Shown here in pieces: positions 1 to 7,741 of a DNA stretch of 64,000 nt. A program made the position numbers and the translations under genes. The stretch comes from Pseudobutyrivibrio sp. (GTDB taxonomy: Bacteria > Bacillota > Clostridia > Lachnospirales > Lachnospiraceae). Positions within the stretch are counted from its first letter, which is position 1; each line of letters starts with the position of its first letter. The stretch covers positions 1 through 64,000 of the forward strand of contig NZ_SVEV01000019.1 in the NCBI RefSeq assembly GCF_015057185.1, read 5' to 3'. The notes below the pieces were generated by a model, which saw only the letters and a program-made list of their open reading frames with translations, did no database searches and was not told the origin of the DNA.

Positions 1-74
1 GTCTTTAGACTCCAGTGCCGGTAACAAGCCCTTATAGGGCTAGAACAAACCACCGGCTAAGCCGGTGGTTTTGA
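1..74 (+). other. Two tandem hairpins, possible IS200/IS605-type right end or omega-RNA 3' scaffold
   Basis: The first 74 bases hold two tight hairpins: AGCCCT/AGGGCT (27-32 with 36-41) and a perfect 10-bp stem AACCACCGGC/GCCGGTGGTT (48-57 with 61-70) followed by TTTTGATTA. The second could simply be the terminator of the gene to the left. Tandem hairpins of this kind also resemble the right end of IS200/IS605 elements and the 3' scaffold of TnpB-associated RNA, but no transposase sequence is visible because the element would lie outside the window. The assignment to a mobile element is inference. Confidence 0.35.
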
Positions 75-75
75 T
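48..75 (+). terminator. Intrinsic terminator-like hairpin
   Basis: Perfect 10-bp GC-rich stem with a 3-nt loop (TAA) and TTTT directly after it. It would end transcription entering from the left of the window. A similar stem (CCACCGG/CCGGTGG) recurs at 28013-28038. Confidence 0.55.
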
Positions 76-206
76 TAGCCAGCCCCCTCTGGCCAGGCTA
101 CTTAGTAATACAGGAACTGTGAATGGGGGTACTGTGTAATGTAGTAGACAAAAAGTCGTATATTGTGGTACAGTTTGTTAATAAAGGGCACAAAGGGGGA
201 GCGACT

Positions 207-1091
207 ATGAAAGTTTTAAATTTTGGGTCTTTAAACTTGGATTACACTTATAGTGTTGAGCATATTGTTAGAGAAGGTGAAACTATTTCTTCTAATGGTA
301 TGGCTATGAACCTTGGTGGCAAGGGCTTTAATCAATCTGTTGCTATGTCTAGGGCTGGGATTCCAGTTTATCATGCAGGATTAGTAGGCGAGGAAGGCTT
401 GGTATTCTTTGATGCATGTGAGACTTATGGAATTAAAACAGATTATATTAAGACTGTGACTGGTAGATGTGGTCATACGATTATTCAGGTGGATTCTAGC
501 GGACAGAATTGTATTGTCCTTTTTGGAGGAGCAAACCAAAAGAATTCTAAAGAGTATGTAGATGAAGTACTTTCTCATTTTGAAGCAGGGGATATTATTG
601 TTCTTCAAAATGAGATTAATGAGTTGCCATATATTATAGACAGAGCTTTTTCGATTGGAATGACAATTGTGCTAAATCCTTCACCTCTGGATGATAAAAT
701 CGATGAATGTGATTTGGGAAAAGTATCTGTATTTATTTTGAATGAAACAGAAGGGGAGCAGCTTACTGGTGAGAATACCCCTAGTGGTATTATACAAAGT
801 ATGCAGGCAAATTATTCTAATGCCAAAATAGTTCTTACCCTTGGAAAGAGTGGTTCAATATATCATCATGGTGATGAGGAGCTGTATCAGCCAGCATTCG
901 AGGTAAAGGCAGTGGATACCACAGCGGCTGGTGACACATTTACAGGATTTTTCATTGCTGGACTTCTTAAGAAAATGCCTATGAGGGATGTTCTTCTTAT
1001 GGCCACTAAGGCGTCTGCACTTGCTGTGCAAAAAAATGGCGCAGCACAGTCAGTTCCTTTTATGTCTGAAGTTGAATTATTTGAGGGCTAA
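207..1091 (+). CDS. rbsK: Ribokinase (PfkB family)
   Basis: Phosphorylates D-ribose to ribose 5-phosphate with ATP in the cytoplasm. The 294-aa protein has the N-terminal substrate-binding GGKGFNQ motif (GGKGANQ in E. coli RbsK) and the C-terminal anion-hole signature DTTAAGDTF, whose Asp is the family catalytic base; length matches the family. The start at 207 is chosen because AAGGGGGAG lies just upstream and the protein then begins with the usual beta-strand MKVLNFGSLNLD; an in-frame ATG at 123 would add 28 residues that do not look like ribokinase. It heads a ribose gene set but is separated from rbsR by a terminator. Other PfkB sugar kinases are possible, but rbsD and an RbsABC-type transporter nearby favour ribose. 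Confidence 0.88.
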   Translation: MKVLNFGSLNLDYTYSVEHIVREGETISSNGMAMNLGGKGFNQSVAMSRAGIPVYHAGLVGEEGLVFFDACETYGIKTDYIKTVTGRCGHTIIQVDSSGQNCIVLFGGANQKNSKEYVDEVLSHFEAGDIIVLQNEINELPYIIDRAFSIGMTIVLNPSPLDDKIDECDLGKVSVFILNETEGEQLTGENTPSGIIQSMQANYSNAKIVLTLGKSGSIYHHGDEELYQPAFEVKAVDTTAAGDTFTGFFIAGLLKKMPMRDVLLMATKASALAVQKNGAAQSVPFMSEVELFEG

Positions 1092-1110
1092 TGAATTTAA
1101 TCACTATAGA

Positions 1111-1147
1111 AGTACCAACCTTAGAAATAGGGTTGGTACTTTTTTAA
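1111..1147 (+). terminator. Intrinsic terminator after rbsK
   Basis: Perfect 10-bp inverted repeat AGTACCAACC/GGTTGGTACT (1111-1120 with 1131-1140) with a 10-nt loop, followed by TTTTT. It separates rbsK from rbsR. Confidence 0.9.
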
Positions 1148-1185
1148 GTTATTTTGTATTAAAATTGGCAATAAATTTATCTAAA

Positions 1186-1201
1186 ATGTAAATATTTACG
1201 T
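1186..1201. promoter_or_regulatory. Palindromic operator upstream of rbsR
   Basis: ATGTAAATATTTACGT contains the perfect 12-bp palindrome GTAAATATTTAC (1188-1199). The identical 12-mer occurs in the rbsB promoter region at 2381-2392. Its position upstream of a LacI-type gene and of that gene's neighbour operon suggests it is the RbsR binding site, giving autoregulation. It lacks the central CG of CcpA cre sites. The assignment is inferred from repetition and symmetry. Confidence 0.65.
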
Positions 1202-1218
1202 AAAGATTTATTAAAGAT

Positions 1219-1247
1219 TTGATAACTGTCAGACTAATGTCTATAAT
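1219..1247 (+). promoter_or_regulatory. Promoter of rbsR
   Basis: TTGATA (1219-1224), a 17-bp spacer and a perfect TATAAT (1242-1247) lie 19 bp before the rbsR start codon. The palindromic operator sits 17 bp upstream of the -35 box. Confidence 0.75.
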
Positions 1248-1265
1248 AAAAACGAGAGGTGTATT

Positions 1266-2285
1266 ATGGCTAAAAATAAACTAAGTGTAAAAAAAATAAG
1301 TGAATTAACGGGATTATCACCAGCTACAGTGTCTAACGCCCTAAGTGGCAGACGAGCTGTAAGCAAGGAGGCTTCTGAAAAGATTGCAGAAGTAATAAAG
1401 AATTTAGGTTACACAACTAATAGTAGAAAAACACTAAAAAACATTAAATTTGTTGTGTTCCGCAAAAGTGGATTGATTATCGATGAAAGTGTCTTTCATA
1501 CAGCTGTTATCGAAGGCGTTGAGGCGGAAGCGAAGGAGCATGGTCTGAGCACTATTTTTGTAAAGCTACAAGGGGATGATGTAGATTATGCTGATCAGGT
1601 AAGAAAGCTAGTTACCGACCCAGAGGCTGCAATTGTTTTATTGGCAACAGAGATGAGCAGTGAGGACTTTGAGCCATTCAGAAACTGCCCATGTCCAATT
1701 ATATTGCTTGATGGATGGGATGAGCAGGGGTGCTTTTCTAGCGTGTTGATAGACAATTTTCATTCTGCTTTCAATGCGGTAGAGCATTTGATTGCAAATG
1801 GTCATACGGAGATAGGATATCTTTCAGGAAGCTTTAGAATTGATGCTTTTAAATCTAGAGAAATAGGATATTTGGCAGGCCTGAGCAGTCATAACCTAAA
1901 GGCAAAGAGTGATTACAAATTTGTTCTCACTCCCAAATTAGAGGCTGCCTACCAGGATATGAAGGAGTATTTGGCGAAAAAGCCTAAGCTTCCTACAGCA
2001 TTTTTTGCAGACAATGATTTGATAGCATTAGGCTGTCTAAAAGCCTTGGTGGAAAGTGGCTATAGAGTTCCTGAGGATGTATCTATAGTGGGATTTGATG
2101 ACTTGAATTTTTGTGTTCTGTCAAATCCTGCTCTTAGTACCATACATGTTAATAAACCAGAAATGGGACGCGAAGCAGTTAGAAGGCTTATAGATTTTGT
2201 AGAAAACGGCAATTCAACACCATTTAAGATAGCAAGTACCACTACTTTTGTGGAACGCGATAGTGTGAAAAAAATTAAAAAGTAA
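1266..2285 (+). CDS. rbsR: LacI-family transcriptional regulator, probable ribose repressor
   Basis: 339 aa: N-terminal LacI helix-turn-helix (residues about 6-50, recognition helix around SPATVSNALSGR) and a periplasmic-binding-protein-like effector domain (about 60-330) with the late motif VSIVGFDDL typical of the family. Located between rbsK and rbsBAC-D, so the likely effector is ribose or a ribose phosphate. The same GTAAATATTTAC palindrome precedes this gene and rbsB, which supports autoregulation plus control of the transporter operon. RBS GAGAGG lies just before the ATG. The effector is inferred from context only. Confidence 0.85.
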   Translation: MAKNKLSVKKISELTGLSPATVSNALSGRRAVSKEASEKIAEVIKNLGYTTNSRKTLKNIKFVVFRKSGLIIDESVFHTAVIEGVEAEAKEHGLSTIFVKLQGDDVDYADQVRKLVTDPEAAIVLLATEMSSEDFEPFRNCPCPIILLDGWDEQGCFSSVLIDNFHSAFNAVEHLIANGHTEIGYLSGSFRIDAFKSREIGYLAGLSSHNLKAKSDYKFVLTPKLEAAYQDMKEYLAKKPKLPTAFFADNDLIALGCLKALVESGYRVPEDVSIVGFDDLNFCVLSNPALSTIHVNKPEMGREAVRRLIDFVENGNSTPFKIASTTTFVERDSVKKIKK

Positions 2286-2357
2286 CAAAGATGTCAGATA
2301 AATAATGTCTAAAAAGACGAAAATACAAAAAACATCTTGAAATCGAAACCCAAGAGT

Positions 2358-2387
2358 TTTACATTTAGACCATGAGCTATGTAAATA
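2358..2387 (+). promoter_or_regulatory. Candidate promoter of the rbsB operon
   Basis: TTTACA (2358-2363) and TAAATA (2382-2387) with an 18-bp spacer. The -10 hexamer lies inside the inverted repeat of the presumed RbsR operator, which would fit simple repression. Both boxes are imperfect, so the exact promoter is uncertain. Confidence 0.4.
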
Positions 2388-2408
2388 TTTACATAAATAT
2401 TTACATAG
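2377..2408. promoter_or_regulatory. Double palindromic operator before rbsB
   Basis: A 15-bp perfect inverted repeat (2377-2391 and 2394-2408) flanks a CA dinucleotide. It can be read as two abutting copies of the 12-mer GTAAATATTTAC, at 2381-2392 (perfect) and 2393-2404 (one mismatch). The perfect copy equals the site upstream of rbsR. Presumed RbsR operator controlling the transporter operon; binding is inferred. Confidence 0.7.
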
Positions 2409-2451
2409 CCTGTAGGAGAAGAAGAAAATGGAAAAAATGGGAGGTTTCTGG

Positions 2452-3498
2452 ATGAAGAAAAAAATTCTCAGCGCTATTCTTGGCGCGGCAATGGTAGGTT
2501 GTCTATTTGTTGGATGTGGCGAAGAAGCTACAGACACAGCTGAAAGCTCAGCTGAATCAACACAGGCAGAGGCTGATGATACAGCAGGGGAAGCATCAGC
2601 TGAAACTAGTACAGCAGAATTACTACCAGGTGGAGGCTCAAACATTATCTACTGTATCACTCCATCTACATCTAATGTTTATTTCAAAACTGTTCAGGAC
2701 ATCTGTACATCAGAAGGTGAGTCACTTGGATATGAAGTAAAGTGCTTCTCACATGATGATGACGCAGCAGCTCAGTCAGATTTATTCGATCAAGCCATAG
2801 CAGATGGTGCAGCATTTATTGTTTGTGATAATGCAGGTGCAGATGCTTCTATCGAGGCAATTCAGAGAGCAGCTGATGCAGGTATTCCAACATTCCTAGT
2901 TGATAGAGAAATTAATACTACTGGCGTTGCAGTAGCTCAGCTTGTTGCAGATAATGCCCAAGGCGCAGCAGCAATTGCAGAATCATGGGTAGACGCAATG
3001 GGTTACGAAGGAAAGTATGCAGAGTTATTAGGACTTGAGTCAGATACAAACTGCCAGGTTCGTTCTGAAAACTTCCACTCAGTAATCGATCAGTATGAGG
3101 ACCTAGAGATGGTTGCTCAGCAGTCAGCTAACTGGGATCAGACAGAGGCATATGAGAAGACCGAGGCTATTCTTCAGGCAAATCCTGATATTAAGGGTAT
3201 CATTTGTGGTAATGATACAATGGCATGTGGCGCAGCAGCAGCTTGCAAGGATGCAGGTAGAGAAGACATGTTAATTATCGGTGTTGACGGTTCTGATGAC
3301 GCAGCAGCACTTATTAAGGAAGGCCGCATGGTTGGTACAGCACTTCAGCAAATCGCATATATTACACAGCTTGCAGTACAGCAAGGTGATGCTTATCTTA
3401 ACGGAACAGCTCCAGAAGAAGAGAAACAGTTAGTTCCATGTATCGCTATTACATCTGATAACGTAGATAATCTTTCATCTTTCGTTTACACAGAATAA
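2452..3498 (+). CDS. rbsB: Ribose-type ABC transporter substrate-binding lipoprotein
   Basis: 348-aa sugar-binding protein of the RbsB type (type I periplasmic-binding fold, two lobes). The N-terminus is a lipoprotein signal peptide with lipobox LFVGC, so the mature protein is anchored by Cys22 on the outer face of the membrane; an Ala/Glu/Thr-rich linker (about residues 25-65) follows. The start at 2452 has GGGAGG seven bases upstream and gives a compact signal peptide; an upstream ATG at 2428 with its own AGGAG would add eight residues. Works with RbsA and RbsC encoded downstream. Ribose specificity comes from the rbsD/rbsK neighbours; related sugars cannot be excluded. Confidence 0.85.
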   Translation: MKKKILSAILGAAMVGCLFVGCGEEATDTAESSAESTQAEADDTAGEASAETSTAELLPGGGSNIIYCITPSTSNVYFKTVQDICTSEGESLGYEVKCFSHDDDAAAQSDLFDQAIADGAAFIVCDNAGADASIEAIQRAADAGIPTFLVDREINTTGVAVAQLVADNAQGAAAIAESWVDAMGYEGKYAELLGLESDTNCQVRSENFHSVIDQYEDLEMVAQQSANWDQTEAYEKTEAILQANPDIKGIICGNDTMACGAAAACKDAGREDMLIIGVDGSDDAAALIKEGRMVGTALQQIAYITQLAVQQGDAYLNGTAPEEEKQLVPCIAITSDNVDNLSSFVYTE

Positions 3499-3516
3499 TA
3501 ATCTAATGCAGAGGCT

Positions 3517-3540
3517 TGCCCGCATAGAAGTATGCGGGCA
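3517..3540 (+). other. Strong intergenic hairpin without U-tract after rbsB
   Basis: Perfect 10-bp stem TGCCCGCATA/TATGCGGGCA with a GAAG tetraloop and no T-run, placed 18 bases after the rbsB stop. Such hairpins behind binding-protein genes are known to protect the 3' end of the upstream message and raise binding protein over membrane components. That role is inferred here. Confidence 0.6.
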
Positions 3541-3568
3541 TGTCTTGCATATAAAGGAGAATAAGCAA

Positions 3569-4150
3569 ATGAAAAGTAAACTAATTATGTTATCACTTCT
3601 TGCATCTATGGTAATTGTGTCAATGGGTTGTGGAATTGTTAAGGTCGTTCCGATAGGACAGGAGGCTAACTATACTGGTTCAACTACCTTTGATGCAAGC
3701 GCTGAAGCTGCTGATTCCTGGGATTATGTAGTTGAAGAAATCACTGGAAATGCGCAGCCGCTTAAAGACACAATTTCCGGCATGGAAAAGGGAACCGTAT
3801 ATACGGTTTCATTTTCTGGTAAAGTAAATGAACATAATACAGATACTCCAAAGGGTTATTTGGATGTGACAGTTGATGGCTTAAGCAATGCTGTTCATGT
3901 TCAAGTTGGAAAGGTTTATAGTGGCACTACCGTTAGAGATGCACAAACATACAAGAGCTATCAGGATTTTACTAACCAAACAGAATGGTCTGAATATGCA
4001 AAAACTTTGAATTCTAATGTAAATGATAATGTTGTTGCAAACATTGATGTTGAAGGCTCTGTTGGAAAAACAATAGAAGTAATCGGTACATTTGAATATG
4101 ACGGAACTGACACACTTGTGGTTACACCTGTGGTAATAACAGTAGAGTAA
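3569..4150 (+). CDS. DUF2291-family lipoprotein of a ribose-type ABC operon
   Basis: 193-aa protein of the DUF2291 family, which is found in operons for ribose/rhizopine-like sugar ABC transporters; its molecular role is not established. A lipoprotein signal (lipobox SMGC, Cys21) is followed by a roughly 170-residue, beta-rich soluble domain, so it should sit on the outer membrane face beside RbsB. The start at 3569 follows AAAGGAG; a longer frame to 3506 would pass through the intergenic hairpin and is unlikely. It lies between rbsB and rbsA, implying co-expression. Family assignment is from recall of sequence character and context. Confidence 0.6.
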   Translation: MKSKLIMLSLLASMVIVSMGCGIVKVVPIGQEANYTGSTTFDASAEAADSWDYVVEEITGNAQPLKDTISGMEKGTVYTVSFSGKVNEHNTDTPKGYLDVTVDGLSNAVHVQVGKVYSGTTVRDAQTYKSYQDFTNQTEWSEYAKTLNSNVNDNVVANIDVEGSVGKTIEVIGTFEYDGTDTLVVTPVVITVE

Positions 4151-4163
4151 AGGGAGATAAATT

Positions 4164-5717
4164 ATGGCGGAAAATCCAAATGTTGTGCTCCACTGTGAAA
4201 AAATGGAAAAGATTTATCCAGGTACAAAAGCCCTTGACGAAGTGTCTTTTGATGTTCTAGAGGGCAAGGTAAACGTATTAATTGGAGAAAATGGAGCAGG
4301 AAAATCTACATTGATGAAGCTGATTGCTGGTATAGAACAGCCATCAGGTGGAACAATGTATATGGATGGAAAAGAAGTTTATTTCAAGGATACTAATGAT
4401 GCAAGAAATCATGGTATAGGAATTATCCATCAGGAACTTAGCCTTTTCCCTAATTTAAATATCTATCAAAATATTTTCATGTGTCATGAACAGAAAAAAG
4501 GGTTATTCCTAGATGACAAGGCACATGCAAAGGGAGCTGAGGTTGTTCTAAAAAGGTTGGAGCACGAGATGAATCCAAATACTCTTGTTGGAGAACTTAG
4601 AGTTGGACAGCAACAAATGATAGAAATTGCTCGAAACCTTATTCAAAATGATTTAAAAATCCTCATTATGGACGAGCCTACGTCTTCGCTTTCTGCAGCT
4701 GAGGTAAAGGTTTTATTTAAAATAATGAGGGAGCTAAATGAAGCAGGTATTTCCATTGTTTATATTTCACATCGTTTGGAAGAAATTATGGAAATAGGTG
4801 ATCATGTGACAATCCTTAGGGATGGAAAATATGTTGCTGATGCAGATGTAAAGGATATTGAGCTTCCATGGATTGTTAAAAATATGGTGGGAAGTGAAAA
4901 ATCCTATCATCGTATTAGCAGAGACATTGATTTAGATAGCCAGCCAGAAATACTAAGAATAGAAAATCTATGTTTACCTAAAAAGGGCGGCGGATGGCTA
5001 TTAAATAATGTATCCTTTAATTTGCGAGAGGGAGAAATCCTTGGAATTTATGGCCTGCTTGGAGCCGGTAGAACAGAGGTCTTTGAGTGTATCATGGGTA
5101 TGCATCCTGAACACACCGGTAAGATGTATCTTAGAGGAGAAGAGTTTAGCCCTAAGAATATAGCAGAGCAAATTGACAGAGGTTTTGCAATTGTTCCAGA
5201 GGATAGACAAAGAGAAGGATTAGTACAATCTCTTGATATTGGACGAAATATCTCTCTTTCAGTTTTGAAACGATTAAAGAAGGCTTTTTTTGTGGATGAG
5301 AAAACAGAAAATGAGCAGGTTGAATCGACCATAAAGGATATTCACATTAAAGTAGCAGATAAGAGACTTCCTATTTTATCTCTTTCCGGAGGTAATCAGC
5401 AAAAAGTAGTTATTGGAAAAGGATTGTTAACAGATCCATCTATTCTGTTGCTGGATGAACCATCTAGAGGAATTGATATTGGTGCAAAAACTGAAGTATT
5501 CGATATCATTCATGAGTATGCTCAAAAGGGACTATCAATTATTGTAATCTCATCAGAGCTAAAGGAGATAATGGCCATTGCAGATAGAATAGTAGTCCTT
5601 TCAAACGGTATTGTTACAGGGGTTTTGGATGAAAATGACATTACCGAAGACAACTTAGTTTTAGCATCATATGCAGGTCATCATACGGATGGAACAATGG
5701 ATGAAAAAGGAGAGTAA
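4164..5717 (+). CDS. rbsA: Ribose-type ABC transporter ATP-binding protein
   Basis: 517-aa tandem ATPase of the RbsA/MglA class. First half: Walker A GENGAGKST, signature region VGQQQ, Walker B ILIMDEPTSS. Second half: degenerate Walker A GLLGAGRTE, signature LSGGNQQK, Walker B LLLDEPSRGID. The weakened P-loop in the second domain is normal for this family. It energises import through RbsC on the cytoplasmic membrane face. Spacing to the DUF2291 gene (13 nt) and to rbsC (5 nt) indicates one operon. Confidence 0.93.
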   Translation: MAENPNVVLHCEKMEKIYPGTKALDEVSFDVLEGKVNVLIGENGAGKSTLMKLIAGIEQPSGGTMYMDGKEVYFKDTNDARNHGIGIIHQELSLFPNLNIYQNIFMCHEQKKGLFLDDKAHAKGAEVVLKRLEHEMNPNTLVGELRVGQQQMIEIARNLIQNDLKILIMDEPTSSLSAAEVKVLFKIMRELNEAGISIVYISHRLEEIMEIGDHVTILRDGKYVADADVKDIELPWIVKNMVGSEKSYHRISRDIDLDSQPEILRIENLCLPKKGGGWLLNNVSFNLREGEILGIYGLLGAGRTEVFECIMGMHPEHTGKMYLRGEEFSPKNIAEQIDRGFAIVPEDRQREGLVQSLDIGRNISLSVLKRLKKAFFVDEKTENEQVESTIKDIHIKVADKRLPILSLSGGNQQKVVIGKGLLTDPSILLLDEPSRGIDIGAKTEVFDIIHEYAQKGLSIIVISSELKEIMAIADRIVVLSNGIVTGVLDENDITEDNLVLASYAGHHTDGTMDEKGE

Positions 5718-5722
5718 ATGTA

Positions 5723-6781
5723 ATGGGAGCTGATGTTAAAAGTGGGGCAAAAAAAGATAACTCTAAATTTATTATGACACTCTTAAAGGGCAGAACCTTT
5801 ATTGTGCTAATAGTTCTTTTAGTGTTTTTTAGTATAGTTAATGACAAGTTTTTGGCAGTGACTACGCTTACAATGCTTGCAAAGCACGTTGCTTTATACG
5901 GAATTCTTGCAATAGGTATGACCTTCGTTATCATTACATCAGGTATTGATTTATCTGTAGGTTCGGTTGTTGGCCTAGTAGGTATGCTGGTTGGTGGAAT
6001 GATTCAAGAAGGCGTTACCATTAATTCATTAGGTGTAACTCTTTACTTTAGTGTTCCTGTAATTGTAGTTATTGGATTGCTCGTAGGTTGTTTTGTTGGA
6101 TGGGTCAACGGTTTAATAATTACAAAGCTAAATGTTGCACCATTTATTACGACTTTAGGTACTATGTATATTTGTCGAGGTCTTGCAAACCTTCGCTCAG
6201 GCGGTGCAACCTTCTCAAGCATTCAAGGCTATGAGGGACTTGGAAATACTGGCTTTAAAGTAATGGGATCCAGCGTTGGTATTATTCCAGTTGGTGCGAT
6301 TTTCCTATTAGTACTTGCAGTGATTGGAGCTGTGCTTTTGAGAAAGACTGCATTCGGTTGGCATGTACTTGCTGTAGGTGGTAATGAAAAGTCATCTAGA
6401 TTATCTGGAATCAAGACTGACAGAATTAAGATTTACGCATATGTAATATCTGGTTTCTGCGCTGCCTTAGTAGGCATGATTAATACTGCACAGCTTGCAG
6501 CTGCACACCCAGCTTCAGGTGATTCTTGGGAAATGAATGCCATTGCTGCCGCTGTACTTGGCGGTACATCAATGAGTGGTGGTTCTGGCTCAATTATTGG
6601 AACAATCGTTGGTGCTTTTGTTATTGGCGTTATCAACGATGGTATGACAATGTGTGGTGTATCAGAGTTTTGGCAAAAGGTTATTAGAGGTGTTGTTATT
6701 ATTCTTGCTGTTGTTGTTGATCAGATGCAACGTAATATGCAGGAAAAAATGGCACTTCAAAGCAGAAATGAGAATAAATAA
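5723..6781 (+). CDS. rbsC: Ribose-type ABC transporter permease
   Basis: 352-aa integral membrane protein of the RbsC/AraH family with about ten hydrophobic segments and the family motifs GIDLSVGS near residue 75 and GGTSMSGGSGSIIG around residue 280, the latter contacting the ATPase. Homodimerises as the translocation pore and works with RbsA and RbsB. The start follows GGAGAG immediately after rbsA. Confidence 0.92.
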   Translation: MGADVKSGAKKDNSKFIMTLLKGRTFIVLIVLLVFFSIVNDKFLAVTTLTMLAKHVALYGILAIGMTFVIITSGIDLSVGSVVGLVGMLVGGMIQEGVTINSLGVTLYFSVPVIVVIGLLVGCFVGWVNGLIITKLNVAPFITTLGTMYICRGLANLRSGGATFSSIQGYEGLGNTGFKVMGSSVGIIPVGAIFLLVLAVIGAVLLRKTAFGWHVLAVGGNEKSSRLSGIKTDRIKIYAYVISGFCAALVGMINTAQLAAAHPASGDSWEMNAIAAAVLGGTSMSGGSGSIIGTIVGAFVIGVINDGMTMCGVSEFWQKVIRGVVIILAVVVDQMQRNMQEKMALQSRNENK

Positions 6782-6801
6782 TCAGAAGGGGACTAGTATT
6801 T

Positions 6802-7203
6802 ATGAAAAGAAAAGGGATAATAAACAAGCAGTTAGCTGGTTGTATCGCATCACTAGGCCACAAGGATTTATTTATGATTTGTGACGGTGGCATGCCACTT
6901 CCAAAGGATGTGGAGGTTGTAGATCTTGCCTTGGTAGGTGGGGTACCTACTTTTAAGCAAGCTATGGAGGCAATTTTAGATGAGGCAGGAGTAGAGGAAT
7001 ACTATTTGGCCGAGGAAATAAAAGCTAATAATCCAAAGCTCCTAGAATATATTCAAAGGAAACTAAAAGATGTTCCATGCACTTATGTTCCACATGAGCC
7101 TGAATTTAAAGAACTGTCAAAAAAATGTAAGTTTATAGTGAGAACTGGAGAATTTTCAGTTTACCCTAATATAATTTTAAAAGCCTTTTGTAGTTTTCAG
7201 TAA
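6802..7203 (+). CDS. rbsD: D-ribose pyranase
   Basis: 133-aa RbsD/FucU-family mutarotase that speeds interconversion of beta-pyranose and beta-furanose ribose so that RbsK can use the imported sugar. Matches E. coli RbsD along its length: LGHKDLFMICDGGMPLP near the N-terminus contains the conserved His and Asp, and the C-terminal segment VRTGEFSVYPNIIL matches VIRSGECSPYANVIL. Last gene of the transporter operon; a terminator follows. This gene is the best evidence that the sugar is ribose. Confidence 0.92.
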   Translation: MKRKGIINKQLAGCIASLGHKDLFMICDGGMPLPKDVEVVDLALVGGVPTFKQAMEAILDEAGVEEYYLAEEIKANNPKLLEYIQRKLKDVPCTYVPHEPEFKELSKKCKFIVRTGEFSVYPNIILKAFCSFQ

Positions 7204-7210
7204 ATGAGAT

Positions 7211-7247
7211 AATAGACGCCCTGCGCATTGTGGGGCGTCTAATTATT
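7211..7247 (+). terminator. Terminator after rbsD
   Basis: AGACGCCC/GGGCGTCT stem (7214-7221 with 7233-7240) with an 11-nt loop, followed by an AT-rich AATTATT rather than a pure T-run. Likely, though imperfect, end of the ribose operon. Confidence 0.65.
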
Positions 7248-7352
7248 GTAAATACGTTAATGTCTTCTTGCATTTTATTTTTTATGTGAGGGGAGTGAAC
7301 ATCATTTTTTGTAAATCAAGATTATATTTTAAAAATTTTCTGAAATAATGCA

Positions 7353-7381
7353 TTGACACTTGTGAATTGTAATGATATATT
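7353..7381 (+). promoter_or_regulatory. Promoter of the trp operon
   Basis: Perfect TTGACA (7353-7358), 17-bp spacer, TATATT (7376-7381) with an extended -10 TG one base upstream (7373-7374). Transcription would start near 7388, at the 5' edge of the T-box leader. Confidence 0.8.
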
Positions 7382-7394
7382 TACTTCAACTTAA

Positions 7395-7680
7395 TAAAGC
7401 ACTAAACCGATGAGGGAGAAGAGTACCTCTTCATGATTCTTTAGAGAGAGCTGTGATGGTGGGATACAGTAAGATAGTGATTTGGGAATGGACTCCTGAG
7501 GGCGTGAGGAAATAGCTGATATTTAGCTAGAGTATTGCACGACGTAGGGCATACGTTAGTTGCCATGGATATGTTGGTATCCTGTAAGAGCATGATTATT
7601 CATGAATTCAAGGTGGCACCGCGGAAAAGATTTTTCGTCCTTGGTAAAAGTATACTGCTTTTATCAAGGACTTTTTTTGT
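7395..7680 (+). promoter_or_regulatory. tRNA-Trp T-box leader with terminator
   Basis: Leader of about 290 nt with a T-box bulge AAGGTGGCACCGCGG (7610-7624). The specifier codon read in the stem I loop is TGG (Trp) at 7489-7491. The TGGC in the T-box would pair with a GCCA tRNA end, which fits the G discriminator of bacterial tRNA-Trp. Downstream, a terminator stem GTCCTTGGTAAAAG/CTTTTATCAAGGAC (7637-7650 with 7658-7671) is followed by seven Ts. Uncharged tRNA-Trp should stabilise the antiterminator and let RNA polymerase read into trpD. This fills most of the 7204-7741 gap; nothing else is seen there. Confidence 0.93.
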
Positions 7681-7741
7681 TTCTATTCAGAGCAAAGTAA
7701 AACTTAAGATTGAAACAATGCATCAAGAAAGGAGAAAAAAC

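Noticed and set aside
123-206. Upstream start for rbsK at 123
   Set aside because: The extra 28 residues do not resemble ribokinase, and a strong ribosome binding site precedes the ATG at 207.
1188-1199. GTAAATATTTAC as a CcpA cre site
   Set aside because: It lacks the central CG dinucleotide required by the cre consensus.
3506-3568. Upstream start for the DUF2291 lipoprotein
   Set aside because: It would translate through the 3517-3540 hairpin and hide the lipoprotein signal; AAAGGAG precedes 3569.
7535-7741. Coding extension of trpD into the leader
   Set aside because: The region is the T-box antiterminator and terminator, with no ribosome binding site at 7535.
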